Shown: positions 20,165-28,227 of the stretch, piece after piece
How positions within the stretch are numbered: position 1 is the stretch's first letter
How the letters are laid out: every line of letters starts with the position of its first letter
Assembly (NCBI GenBank): GCA_018715935.1
Contig: DVKR01000029.1
Location: 1 to 64,000, forward strand
DNA from: Candidatus Aphodovivens excrementavium
GTDB lineage: Bacteria; Actinomycetota; Coriobacteriia; Coriobacteriales; Eggerthellaceae
Length of the DNA stretch: 64,000 nucleotides
Reading direction: 5' to 3'
Made by a program: the position numbers and the translations under genes
The notes under the pieces: model-generated
Told to the model about the DNA's origin: nothing
The model's database searches: none
The model's input: only the letters and a program-made list of their open reading frames with translations

Positions 20165-20632
20165 ATGGCAGACGAGAACAAGCCGGTTATCGGCATCATT
20201 ATGGGCAGCGAGTCGGATATGCCGGCTATGGAGCCTTGCATGAAGCAGCTTGACGAATTCGGCATGGCGTACGAGGTGAAAATCGCCTCGGCTCATCGCA
20301 AGCCAGCCGTGGTCCACGAGTGGGCGTCTACGGCGCACGAGCGCGGCATCAAAGTCATCATTGCCGCAGCGGGCAAGGCGGCGCATTTGGGCGGCGTTGT
20401 GGCTGCGTTCACCCCGTGCCCGGTTATTTGCGTCCCCATGAAGACGAGCGATTTGGGCGGTCTGGACTCCTTGCTGTCCATGGTGCAGATGCCTTCGGGT
20501 GTTCCCGTTGCCTGCGTTGCCATCAATGGCGCCAAGAATGCCGCCATCCTGGCAGTTCAAATGCTCGGCACAGGCTGCAAAGGCGCCCGTCAGAAAATCA
20601 TCGATTTCAAGGAATCAATGGCTCAAGCGTAG
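20165..20632 (+). CDS. purE: N5-carboxyaminoimidazole ribonucleotide mutase
   Basis: 155 residues. The PurE signature is clear: GIIMGSESDMPAM near residue 10, ASAHRKPAVVHEWA (catalytic-loop His), AAAGKAAHLGGVVAAFT and MPSGVPVACVAINGAKNAA. It interconverts N5-CAIR and CAIR in purine synthesis (class I type). AGGCGAAAGGAG precedes the ATG. The last ten bases overlap the 3' end of the convergent alarmone synthetase gene. Confidence 0.97.
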   Translation: MADENKPVIGIIMGSESDMPAMEPCMKQLDEFGMAYEVKIASAHRKPAVVHEWASTAHERGIKVIIAAAGKAAHLGGVVAAFTPCPVICVPMKTSDLGGLDSLLSMVQMPSGVPVACVAINGAKNAAILAVQMLGTGCKGARQKIIDFKESMAQA

Positions 20633-21402
20633 CGGGTTGCACCAAAGAGGGAGGGCGCGCCATCTTGTATCCCTTTGGCGCGCTCCCCTTTGGCATGCTC
20701 AGTACGCTTTTTTTCGTCGAGCATCGCGCTCGTTTCCGTCATCAGCTTGTCAATGTGCGCGGAAAGTTCGGCGCATTCCAATAGGTTTTTGCGCATTGCT
20801 TCAGGGTCGCGCGGCTCGGCTTTCTTGTATGCCAGCTTGTGCTCGAGGCTTGCCCACATGTCCATCGCCATCGTGCGCAGCTGGACTTCGACCTTCATGG
20901 TCTTCATCTCGTCGTACAGAAAGATGGGAATGGCGATGACGAGATGGAGGCTGCGGTATCCGCTCGGCTTGGGATGGGCGATGTAGTCGACGCGCTCGAT
21001 GAGACGCACGTCGGTTTGGCGCAGCAGCGATTCGGCGATCAGGTACACGTCCGATTCGAACGAGCAGATAACGCGGATGCCGGCGATGTCGTCAATGTGC
21101 TCCTCGATGGCCTCGACAGAAAAGTCGATTCCCTTGCGTTCCACTTTGTCGAGGATGCTTTCGGGCGATTTCAAGCGCGACTCGATGGAGTCGATCGGAT
21201 TCGCCTCTCCTTCGAGCGAAAGCTCCTCGTTCAACACACGGAACTTCGTCTCCACCTCCATTAAGGCGCAACGATAGTACGACATGAGCTCTCGAAACGG
21301 GCGCGATTGCTCTTTGATCCACGTTCGGGTCTCTTCAGTGTTCAGCCGCTGACGCAGGGCCGCTTCCAAAGATTTGATCCCGTTGGCAAGAATTCTTTGC
21401 AT
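20623..21402 (-). CDS. Small alarmone (p)ppGpp synthetase, RelA/SpoT domain only
   Basis: 259 residues. The synthetase domain is present: DDIAGIRVICSFESDVY, HPKPSGYRSLHLV (substrate-binding Tyr-Arg) and VEVQLRTMAMDMWASLEHKLAYK. There is no HD hydrolase domain and no TGS/ACT regulatory domain, which places it with YjbM/RelQ-like small synthetases that transfer pyrophosphate from ATP to GTP/GDP. AAGGA lies before the ATG. It converges on and overlaps purE by ten bases, so the two transcripts are antisense at their ends, notable because ppGpp regulates purine synthesis. Confidence 0.92.
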   Translation of the reverse strand: MQRILANGIKSLEAALRQRLNTEETRTWIKEQSRPFRELMSYYRCALMEVETKFRVLNEELSLEGEANPIDSIESRLKSPESILDKVERKGIDFSVEAIEEHIDDIAGIRVICSFESDVYLIAESLLRQTDVRLIERVDYIAHPKPSGYRSLHLVIAIPIFLYDEMKTMKVEVQLRTMAMDMWASLEHKLAYKKAEPRDPEAMRKNLLECAELSAHIDKLMTETSAMLDEKKRTEHAKGERAKGIQDGAPSLFGATRYA

Positions 21403-21774
21403 AGGAGCATTCCTTCTCTAGATTCAGGGGTGCCTTCTTCAGGGGCGCTTTTCGCCCTGCTCATACGCACCTGTGCGGGGAATATTGTAGCGGCGATTGC
21501 GTCGAGACTTCTCATGTTGGGAGAACCGTCAAAACATCGTTTTCTCTTCAGTGCGGAACATGACACGGTTCGGTCTTTCGGCCCCGGCGGTCGCGCCCGT
21601 TGTGTTTGCCGGATTTCTGGTTCTGCTTCGGGGTTGCCCTCGGTGTCGAGGGGTTCTCGGTATATGATGGAACGAGTGGGGGTCGACGGCAGAGGAGCCG
21701 ATTGCCTGTATGAAGCAAGCCAATGCTCCAAAATCGCGTCGATGCTCAAGAGTCCAGAGAACACAGGGCAGACT
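21403..21774. other. Divergent intergenic region between alarmone synthetase and iorA
   Basis: 372 bases without a supported gene. The in-frame extension upstream of iorA here has no family-like sequence and is unlikely to be translated. A TATGAT box lies at 21663-21668 with no well-spaced -35. No terminator or riboswitch was recognised. Confidence 0.4.
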
Positions 21775-23877
21775 ATGACTAAAAAACTTTTGATGGCCAA
21801 TGAGGCGTTTGCGCATGCCGCGCTCGAGGCCGGCGTGCGTGTTGTTGCGGGATATCCGGGCACGCCGTCTTCCGAGCTTATCGAAACGGTGGCGAGGCTG
21901 CATGCCGAAGGGCATGCTCACGGCGTGCATGTGGAGTGGTCGACCAACGAGAAGGCGGCATTGGAGCTTCTGGCGGGGGCGTCGTACGCAGGCGCACGCT
22001 GCCTGTTCACCTGCAAGCAGGTTGGCCTCAACGTTGCAAGCGACGCCTTGATGAGCTTGAACTACGTGGGCTGCGGCGGAGGGCTCGTGCTCTTTGTTGC
22101 CGACGACCCCGGTCCCATTTCATCGCAGACCGAGCAAGACACCAGGCGTTTCGCGGGATTTGCAAAGGTGCCTGTGCTGGATCCTTCTACCCCCGAAGAA
22201 GGCTTCGCCATGATGAAAGCAGCGTTCGACCTGTCTGAGCGCCACCATACGCCGGTGATCGTGCGTCCTACTACGCGCATTTGCCATGCCTCCACGTTCT
22301 TCGACGTGCAAGACGAGACGGTTTCGCGCCCGCTGCCCGAAGGCGGCTTTAGAAAAAGCCCGAAATGGGTGATTTTCCCACGAAGAGCCTGGGAAGCGCA
22401 TGGGGAGATAAACGAGCGGCTGCGTTGCATGCAGCGAGAGTTCTGCGAGCCGCCGCTGTCGCGTTTCAACTCGGTGACCGAAGTTGCGCCCGGCGGCTCC
22501 ATTGATCTGGCTCCTTCGTTTACCGGGGCGGAATTCGTTTCCGCTTTGGACGCCCAGGAGGCAATGGACGATGTAATGGAATGGGAGGGCGTCGCTCGAC
22601 CCGTTGCCGAAACGGCGGACGCGCCTTCGGTGGGGGTAGTCGCAGGGGGCGTTTCTGCTGCGTATGCGCGCGAGGCGCTGCGTATGCTAGAACAGGCTCA
22701 AGAAGCGGCCGGCAAGCAACTGCCTGCCTACCGATTCATGCAGGTGGGCACTCCGTTTCCCTTCCCCGAAGATCTCGCACGCTCGTTTTTGAAGGGCTTG
22801 GATAACGTGGTGGTGTTTGAAGAGCTTGATCATGTTTTGGAAGACGGCCTTGTTCGGACAATTGTGGAAAAGCATCTCGCGTGCAGCGTGCTTGGTCGTT
22901 CGTCGGGCATGTTGCGAGACCGGGGAGAGAATTCAACCGAAGATATCCTCAACAGCCTAACGAGCTTTTTTGGGGTCTATGCCGACGCCGATCTTGACCG
23001 CTCGCTTCAATCGCGCCAGCCTTTCCGTTTTGAAGGAGATCTGCCAACCCGTCCTCCAGTGCTGTGTGCAGGATGCCCTCATCGAGGCAGCTTCTACGCG
23101 GTAAAGCGCGCGCTTGGCAAGAAAGAGGCGGTGCTTTGCGGGGACATCGGCTGCTACACTTTGGGAAACGCTGCTCCGCTTGATGCGGTTGACACGTGTT
23201 TGTGCATGGGCGGCGGCATTACGATGGCGCAGGGGTTCTCTGTGGTGGAGCCGCAAAAAAAGCAGGTTGCCTTTGTGGGCGACTCCACGTTTTTTGCGAG
23301 CGGCCTTACCGGAATTGCGAACGCCGTTTACAACGGTCACGACATAACGGTATGCGTGTTGGATAACGCAACAACGGCGATGACCGGCGCGCAGCCTCAC
23401 CCGGGCACGGGCGTCACACTGATGGGAGAGCATCGCAAGCCCATCGACATCGAAGCCGTTCTGCGTGCGTTGGGCGTGGAGTGCATTGTGTGCGCAAACC
23501 CGCTCGATCTGCATGAATCGGTTGCGGCGGCTGCCGAAGCGATAGAGTACGCAGGGCCTTCGGCTTTGATATTCCAAAGCCCGTGTGTGCAACTGAAAAA
23601 GCCCGATCCGGCAGCAATGGTTAACCCGGATCTATGCACCGGTTGCAAGAAATGCATTACCGAGATAGGTTGTCCTGCAATTGGCTTTGATGCCGGCGCG
23701 CAAGGTCCGCGTTCGAGGAATCGCGGTCAGGCGTTCATTGATTCTAGTCAATGCAACGGCTGCAAGTTGTGCACGCAGGTGTGTCCTTTTAAGAGCATCG
23801 TTTTGACGAGTGATTCTCCTGCCGATGCTGCGGCGGCACGTGGCGCTACCAATGCCGAGGAGGCCAACCATGATTAA
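21775..23877 (+). CDS. iorA: Indolepyruvate:ferredoxin oxidoreductase, alpha subunit
   Basis: About 700 residues from ATG 21775. The N-terminal pyrimidine-binding TPP domain begins MTKKLLMANEAFAHAALEAG with GYPGTPSSE; the pyrophosphate TPP domain has CAGCPHRGSFYAV, GDIGCYTLG and the GDSTFFASGLTG...NATTAMTG motif. The C-terminus carries two 4Fe-4S motifs (CTGCKKC...GCP and CNGCKLCTQVCP). With IorB it converts aryl pyruvates from Trp, Phe and Tyr to aryl-acetyl-CoA and reduces ferredoxin, in the cytoplasm. The start lacks a strong Shine-Dalgarno, so a nearby alternative is possible. Confidence 0.94.
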   Translation: MTKKLLMANEAFAHAALEAGVRVVAGYPGTPSSELIETVARLHAEGHAHGVHVEWSTNEKAALELLAGASYAGARCLFTCKQVGLNVASDALMSLNYVGCGGGLVLFVADDPGPISSQTEQDTRRFAGFAKVPVLDPSTPEEGFAMMKAAFDLSERHHTPVIVRPTTRICHASTFFDVQDETVSRPLPEGGFRKSPKWVIFPRRAWEAHGEINERLRCMQREFCEPPLSRFNSVTEVAPGGSIDLAPSFTGAEFVSALDAQEAMDDVMEWEGVARPVAETADAPSVGVVAGGVSAAYAREALRMLEQAQEAAGKQLPAYRFMQVGTPFPFPEDLARSFLKGLDNVVVFEELDHVLEDGLVRTIVEKHLACSVLGRSSGMLRDRGENSTEDILNSLTSFFGVYADADLDRSLQSRQPFRFEGDLPTRPPVLCAGCPHRGSFYAVKRALGKKEAVLCGDIGCYTLGNAAPLDAVDTCLCMGGGITMAQGFSVVEPQKKQVAFVGDSTFFASGLTGIANAVYNGHDITVCVLDNATTAMTGAQPHPGTGVTLMGEHRKPIDIEAVLRALGVECIVCANPLDLHESVAAAAEAIEYAGPSALIFQSPCVQLKKPDPAAMVNPDLCTGCKKCITEIGCPAIGFDAGAQGPRSRNRGQAFIDSSQCNGCKLCTQVCPFKSIVLTSDSPADAAAARGATNAEEANHD

Positions 23878-24466
23878 CATCCTATTGGCGGGTGTTGGCG
23901 GTCAGGGAACCGTACTAGCGGCAAAAGTGCTGGCACAAGCGGCTCAGAACAAAGGCTGGCAGGTTCGCACGGCTGAAACAATTGGCATGGCGCAGCGCGG
24001 CGGCAGCGTGGTGTCTCATGTTCGCATGGGCTCCGAAGGCGAGGCGGTGCATGCGCCTCTCGTTACGCCGGGGACGGCGGATGTGATTATCGCATTCGAG
24101 CCGGGCGAGGCGGCGCGCTCGCTGGGCTATCTGAAACCGGGCGGCACCGTGGTGAGCGCTACGTCGCTCGTGCAACCGGTGACCGCGGCACTTTCGTCTG
24201 CCCCTTATAGCGCATCCGAGGTTGTTGCGAATCTTCGTGAAGCGCTCGACCGCGCAGATGCGTCGTTGCGCTTGGTGAACGATGGGGAAGTCCTGGCCGC
24301 TTTGGGCAATCGGCGCGCCCTGAACACGGTTCTTCTTGCGACTGCGGTGGCGTGTGGGGCCGTGCCGCTTACCCTTGAGGAGCTGAAACGCGCGGTGACT
24401 GCGTGCGTGAAGCCGCAGTTCGTCGACGTAAACATCGCAGCAATTGATGCAGCCGCGCAGCGATGA
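23870..24466 (+). CDS. iorB: Indolepyruvate:ferredoxin oxidoreductase, beta subunit
   Basis: 198 residues of the 2-oxoacid:acceptor oxidoreductase gamma-type fold: ILLAGVGGQGTVLAAKVLA at the start, then AETIGMAQRGGSVVSHVRMG and the DVIIAFEPGEAARSL region. It binds CoA and completes the IorAB complex. It overlaps iorA by eight bases, with GAGGAGG inside the iorA end, so the two are translationally coupled. Confidence 0.95.
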   Translation: MINILLAGVGGQGTVLAAKVLAQAAQNKGWQVRTAETIGMAQRGGSVVSHVRMGSEGEAVHAPLVTPGTADVIIAFEPGEAARSLGYLKPGGTVVSATSLVQPVTAALSSAPYSASEVVANLREALDRADASLRLVNDGEVLAALGNRRALNTVLLATAVACGAVPLTLEELKRAVTACVKPQFVDVNIAAIDAAAQR

Positions 24467-24581
24467 GCGCTAGCGTGTCGAAGGGATGCGTCCGCACGCC
24501 CGCGCGTTTTTGTCATGCTCCCTATGGCGCGCTTTCCCGAACAGCTGCGGGTGCCGTTACTGGAATTTAACAAAAGAGCCC

Positions 24582-24611
24582 TTGACGGCATTTCGCCCCT
24601 ACCGCTATTAT
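24582..24611 (+). promoter_or_regulatory. Promoter of the T-box/ECF transporter operon
   Basis: TTGACG (24582-24587), an 18-base spacer and TATTAT (24606-24611). The transcript would begin near 24618, at the 5' base of the T-box leader. Confidence 0.75.
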
Positions 24612-24617
24612 GCCCAC

Positions 24618-24890
24618 CATAAACCTGTGACGTGGAGGTAAAACCCAGCCAGGCGCAGTACAGAGAGCGGGCGATGCTGAGAATCCCGCAGAGAGCAGTT
24701 GGGCAAATGGACCACCGAGGGCGAGGGGCGTTGTCGCGCAAGCGGCCAATCCGAGACGTACGCCGGCGTTAACGGCAGAGGGTGTGATAGCATCTTCGTG
24801 AGAGGGCTCCCGCAAGGGAGTCAAGAAAAGGTGGCACCGCGGATCTTCAATCCGTCCTTTTCGCGAAAGCGACAAGGGCGGATTTTTTTA
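24618..24890 (+). promoter_or_regulatory. T-box riboswitch leader, tryptophan-type
   Basis: The hallmark T-box AGGTGGCACCGCGG lies at 24829-24842. Upstream are stem I elements: an AGTA box at 24657-24660, AGAGAG repeats, a GATG (GNUG-like) motif, and a distal stem GCGGG/CCCGC. On the 3' side of stem I, TGG at 24708-24710 followed by A is the best specifier, that is tryptophan UGG. The acceptor-binding bulge reads UGGC, which pairs with a tRNA ending GCCA; a G discriminator is typical of bacterial tRNA-Trp. A terminator follows, so uncharged tRNA-Trp should allow read-through into the ECF operon. The specifier is read by eye, not folded. Confidence 0.85.
24849..24889 (+). terminator. Regulated terminator of the T-box leader
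   Basis: Stem AATCCGTCCTT (24849-24859) pairs with AAGGGCGGATT (24874-24884, one G-U pair) and is followed by a T run to 24889. It competes with the antiterminator formed by the T-box sequence. Confidence 0.85.
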
Positions 24891-25067
24891 TTCTCCCGGT
24901 CCTTTTCTCACGAGGAGACCCTGCGAAGGCGGGCTAGCGGCAACGGTGGCTCGCAGGCAAGGCCGACGTTTCGGCGTCGGCGGGGTGGGCGCTCCGCTGC
25001 AAGCGGAGCGGCCGCAGAGTTCGGGCAGCGTGCTCGACCTGCGGTCAGTCGAGGAAAGGACGAAAAA
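24891..25067 (+). other. Structured leader segment between T-box terminator and the first ECF gene
   Basis: 177 bases, non-coding, with three strong successive hairpins: CCTGCGA/TCGCAGG (24920-24926, 24951-24957), GCCGACG/CGTCGGC (24962-24968, 24975-24981), and CGCTCCGCT/AGCGGAGCG (24990-24998, 25002-25010). None has a T tail, so they are not simple terminators. A GAGGAAAGG ribosome site closes the segment. Confidence 0.55.
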
Positions 25068-25640
25068 ATGACTGACATTGCAATGAAGCGTGAGATGAAC
25101 GTCAAGGAGAAGGGCGGGCTCCGCACATCCGACCTGGTGCTTGCTGCGGTGCTTATCGCGGCAGGTGCCGTGCTGAAGCTCGTCGTGGGCATGGTGTTCC
25201 AAGGCGGCGTCAAGCCTAACTTCATGATTGCGGCGTACTGCCTAGCGCTGCTGCTCATTCGGCCGAACACATACAGGCAGGGTGCCGCTTACGGCGCCGT
25301 CATCGGCCTTATCACCGGTGCGGTGTCTCAGATCCCGCTGCTGTGCGGAACCCCGTTCGTGAACTTTGCCTCCGAGCTTGCCGGCGGCATTGTCATCGGC
25401 ATGTTGGCAGCCGTCCCGCAAAAGGCGGGCAAGCTCAATCTCATCCCCACCGTGGGCACGTTCGTCGCAACGTTTATCTCGGGTGGGCTGTTTTCGTTGA
25501 TCGTCGTGATCATGCGGAGCATGGACGCGATGGCAGGTCTGGTTCAGTATGGCCCCATCGTGATATTCGCGGCGCTGTGCAATGCGGTGCTGGTGGGTGT
25601 GCTGATCATCCCGCTGCGTCGTGCCCTTCGTCGGAGCTAG
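25068..25640 (+). CDS. ECF transporter S component, probable tryptophan transporter (TrpP-like)
   Basis: 190 residues with five to six membrane helices. The first helices contain LVLAAVLIAAGAVLKLVVGM and GGVKPNFMIAAYCLALLLI; the Gly-Gly-x-Lys-Pro-x-Phe-Met stretch resembles Bacillus TrpP. It is the substrate-binding membrane subunit of an energy-coupling-factor importer whose A, A' and T subunits follow. The tryptophan-type T-box leader in front supports tryptophan as substrate; family resemblance alone would not settle it. GAGGAAAGG lies before ATG 25068. Confidence 0.82.
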   Translation: MTDIAMKREMNVKEKGGLRTSDLVLAAVLIAAGAVLKLVVGMVFQGGVKPNFMIAAYCLALLLIRPNTYRQGAAYGAVIGLITGAVSQIPLLCGTPFVNFASELAGGIVIGMLAAVPQKAGKLNLIPTVGTFVATFISGGLFSLIVVIMRSMDAMAGLVQYGPIVIFAALCNAVLVGVLIIPLRRALRRS

Positions 25641-25675
25641 AGGCTTTGAGGGCAAGCGAAGGGAGGCAGCCTGAC

Positions 25676-26548
25676 ATGCGGAACCTCGAGCAAGAGAGAT
25701 CTGCGGCTCCGCTGGTGGAGATCGATCATCTCAGCTTCGCCTACGGAAAAGGGCAACGCTTGGCGCTTGACGACGTAACGCTTACGGTTCACCACGGCGA
25801 CTTTTTGGGAATTATCGGCGAAAGCGGAGCGGGGAAAACGACTCTAGGCCACTGCATGAACGGAGTCGTTCCCCATTATTTCAAGGGCGACTACTACGGG
25901 TCGGTGAAGGTGAACGGCGAAGACGTGTTCGACCTTCAGATAACCGACATCGCACGTGTTCTCGGAACGGTGGGGCAAGACGTAGACGGACAGATGGTAG
26001 CAGCGGTCGTAGAAGACGAGCTGCTCTATGGTTTGGAGAACTTCGGCGTCCCGGCAGCCGAGATAGAAAGCCGCCTTGTCCGTTCCTTGTCAGAGGTTGG
26101 CATCGCCGATTTACGGCATCGCGAGATTGCGACCTTATCTGGCGGCCAGAAGCAAAAGGTGGCGCTGGCGGCATTGCTGGCGTTGCGGCCTTGTGCCGTG
26201 TTGCTTGACGAGCCCACCGCCGAGCTCGACCCCCAATCAAGCGTGCAGGTGTTCGACTTGCTGCGCGCCCTTAATGAGAGGGGCGTTACCGTCGTCGTGA
26301 TTGAGCAGAAGGTGATGCTGCTTGCCGAATATGCCCGTCGCCTTGTGGTGATGGATCAGGGCAGCGTGGCGCTCTCCGGGTCGGTTGACGAGGTGTTCTC
26401 TCAGGTTGATCGCATGGTTGCGCTAGGGGTTAACTGCCCACGCGTCTCCCTTCTCACCTACGAGCTAGGCAGACGCGGGGTCGAATGCGGCGGCGTTTCA
26501 CGTACCGTGGAAGAGGCGGCGCTCCGTATCGAGGAGGTGCTGGCATGA
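25676..26548 (+). CDS. ECF transporter ATPase subunit A
   Basis: 290 residues, an ABC ATPase: Walker A GESGAGKTT near residue 48, Q-loop GTVGQDVDGQMV, signature LSGGQKQKVALA and Walker B AVLLDEPTAELD, then the H-loop region. It is the first of two ATPases that energise the ECF module. Start at ATG 25676 after GGGAGG. It overlaps the next ATPase gene by four bases. Confidence 0.94.
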   Translation: MRNLEQERSAAPLVEIDHLSFAYGKGQRLALDDVTLTVHHGDFLGIIGESGAGKTTLGHCMNGVVPHYFKGDYYGSVKVNGEDVFDLQITDIARVLGTVGQDVDGQMVAAVVEDELLYGLENFGVPAAEIESRLVRSLSEVGIADLRHREIATLSGGQKQKVALAALLALRPCAVLLDEPTAELDPQSSVQVFDLLRALNERGVTVVVIEQKVMLLAEYARRLVVMDQGSVALSGSVDEVFSQVDRMVALGVNCPRVSLLTYELGRRGVECGGVSRTVEEAALRIEEVLA

Positions 26549-27399
26549 GCGAGGTGATGCTCGAATTCGACGAGGTGGCGTTTCGCTACCGCGACCATGC
26601 GGTCATGGAGAAGGTGAGCTTTTCTGTGAGGCGCGGCGAGTTCGTCGCGTTGCTAGGCCCCAACGGCGTGGGAAAGTCGACCAGCTTGCGCCTTGCCGAT
26701 GGGCTGTTGCATCCCACGAAGGGAGCGGTTCGCGTGGCGGGGCGCGACACCACGCAGACTCGCACAAGCGATCTTGCGCGCCAGGTTGGGTTTTTATTTC
26801 AGAATCCCGACCGCCAGATCTGCCGCAATACTGTACGTGACGAGATAGCCTTTACGTTGCGCACGCTGCACGGCGACGACGATCCGCGCGTTGCCGCGCG
26901 CACTGCCGAAGTGCTGGAACTGCTTCATCTTGATGGCGACGCCGATCCTTTCAGTTTGTCCAAGGGGCAGCGCCAAGCCGTTGCGTTGGCGGGCTTGATT
27001 GCCGCCGCGCCCGAACTTCTGTTGCTAGACGAGCCCACCACGGGGTTCGACTACGCCGAGTGTATGGAGATGATGGCGCATATCAAGCGCATGAACCAGG
27101 CGGGCACGACGGTGCTGATGGTGTGCCACGACATGGAAGTTGTGCTCGACTTCGCCAGCCGTGCAATCGTTTTGGCGGATGGCGGGGTTGTTGCCGACGC
27201 ACCGGTGCCCGACGTGTTCTCCAATCGCGCGGTGCTTGAGAGAGCCGCTTTGCTTCCGCCGCAAATCTGCGCGCTCTCGCAAAGGCTTGCTCCTGCACAC
27301 CCCGAGCTTGGGGGCATGTACGGAGTGGATGAGATGGTCGATGCGGTTGTAGCTTCCGCCAAGGCATCGAAGGCAGCCACAACGAAGGAGGTAGGGTAA
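26545..27399 (+). CDS. ECF transporter ATPase subunit A'
   Basis: 284 residues. Walker A GPNGVGKST, Q-loop FLFQNPDRQICRNTVRDEIAF (the NPDxQ motif common in ECF ATPases), signature LSKGQRQAVALAG (Lys replaces one Gly), Walker B LLLLDEPTTGFD, and the switch His in VCHDMEVV. It pairs with the preceding ATPase as a heterodimer. Its stop overlaps the EcfT start by one base. Confidence 0.94.
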   Translation: MSEVMLEFDEVAFRYRDHAVMEKVSFSVRRGEFVALLGPNGVGKSTSLRLADGLLHPTKGAVRVAGRDTTQTRTSDLARQVGFLFQNPDRQICRNTVRDEIAFTLRTLHGDDDPRVAARTAEVLELLHLDGDADPFSLSKGQRQAVALAGLIAAAPELLLLDEPTTGFDYAECMEMMAHIKRMNQAGTTVLMVCHDMEVVLDFASRAIVLADGGVVADAPVPDVFSNRAVLERAALLPPQICALSQRLAPAHPELGGMYGVDEMVDAVVASAKASKAATTKEVG

Positions 27400-28166
27400 T
27401 GGGAAGCGTGTTTTCGTATGTGCCGGGCAGCAGCTTTTTTCACAAGCTCAGCCCGCTGACCATGTTTGCCGCCGCGTTTATTGTGTGTATCGCCGCTGCT
27501 GCAAGCACGAGCGCCCTGTTCATTCTGGCGCTGATAGTTGCGTTACTGGCTTGCTCCGCAGTTGCCGGCGTGTTTCGCCAAAGCGCCAAGCTGGTGTTGG
27601 GTCTGGGCGCAATCGCACTTATCGCGTTGGTGCTGCAGGTGGTTTTCGTCCGCACCGGCGAGGTGTATGCGCAGGCAGGCCCGCTTTTGGTAACAAGCGG
27701 AGGCGTGTCAAGCGGCATACTGGTAGTGCTCAAGGTGGTATGCATGGTTTTACCCCTGAGCCTCGCCTTCATGGTGGCGCCGGTGAACGCGCTTGCCAAC
27801 GAGCTGGTAAGCAAGTGCCGCCTACCCTACAAGTATGCGTTTGCCGCTACCACCGCCATTCGCTTCATTCCGCTGTTCATGCAGGAAATGAGCCAGATTA
27901 TGGAAGCGCAAAAGGCGCGTGGTGTCCGTTTCGACACCCGCAACGTGTTCAAAAAGGTGGCGCTAATCGTTCCGCTTGCGGTTCCGCTGCTCGTCGATTC
28001 CGTCAAGCGGACTGACGCGATTGCCATTGGCGCAGAACTGCGCGGTTTCTCGCTGCGCGGACGCAGCAGCGCCTACCGCACGTATCCGTTCGGTGCACGT
28101 GATGCCGTGTTCGCGTTTGCGTGCATCGTAGTGCTTGTCTTGGCCATTGCCGTCAACATCGTCTAG
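27399..28166 (+). CDS. ECF transporter transmembrane subunit T
   Basis: 255 residues with about five to six membrane helices. Starts GSVFSYVPGSSFFHKLSPLTM, typical of EcfT. The cytoplasmic coupling helices carry Ala-Arg-Gly (MEAQKARGVRF) and a second Arg-Gly region (ELRGFSLRGRSSAY), which contact the two ATPases. It couples the ATPases to the S component. Being co-transcribed with one S gene, the module appears dedicated (group I type). Confidence 0.93.
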   Translation: MGSVFSYVPGSSFFHKLSPLTMFAAAFIVCIAAAASTSALFILALIVALLACSAVAGVFRQSAKLVLGLGAIALIALVLQVVFVRTGEVYAQAGPLLVTSGGVSSGILVVLKVVCMVLPLSLAFMVAPVNALANELVSKCRLPYKYAFAATTAIRFIPLFMQEMSQIMEAQKARGVRFDTRNVFKKVALIVPLAVPLLVDSVKRTDAIAIGAELRGFSLRGRSSAYRTYPFGARDAVFAFACIVVLVLAIAVNIV

Positions 28167-28167
28167 A

Positions 28168-28194
28168 TTGATGCGCCTCGGCGCACGGTATAAT
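28168..28194 (+). promoter_or_regulatory. Possible promoter of the CoA ligase gene
   Basis: TTGATG (28168-28173), a short 15-base spacer holding GCGCCTCGGCGC, and a perfect TATAAT (28189-28194), ending 33 bases before the CoA ligase ATG. The short spacer lowers confidence. Confidence 0.5.
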
Positions 28195-28227
28195 CAACAA
28201 ACGCGCAAAAGAAAGGTCGTATTACCC

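Noticed and set aside
21307-21774. In-frame extension of iorA upstream of 21775
   Set aside because: It would overlap the alarmone synthetase start and adds 156 residues unlike IorA; the conserved start is MTKKLLMANEA.
24699-25067. In-frame extension of the ECF S component upstream into the leader
   Set aside because: This stretch contains the T-box, terminator and hairpins. The encoded peptide is Arg/Gly-rich without family features, and GAGGAAAGG lies directly before ATG 25068.
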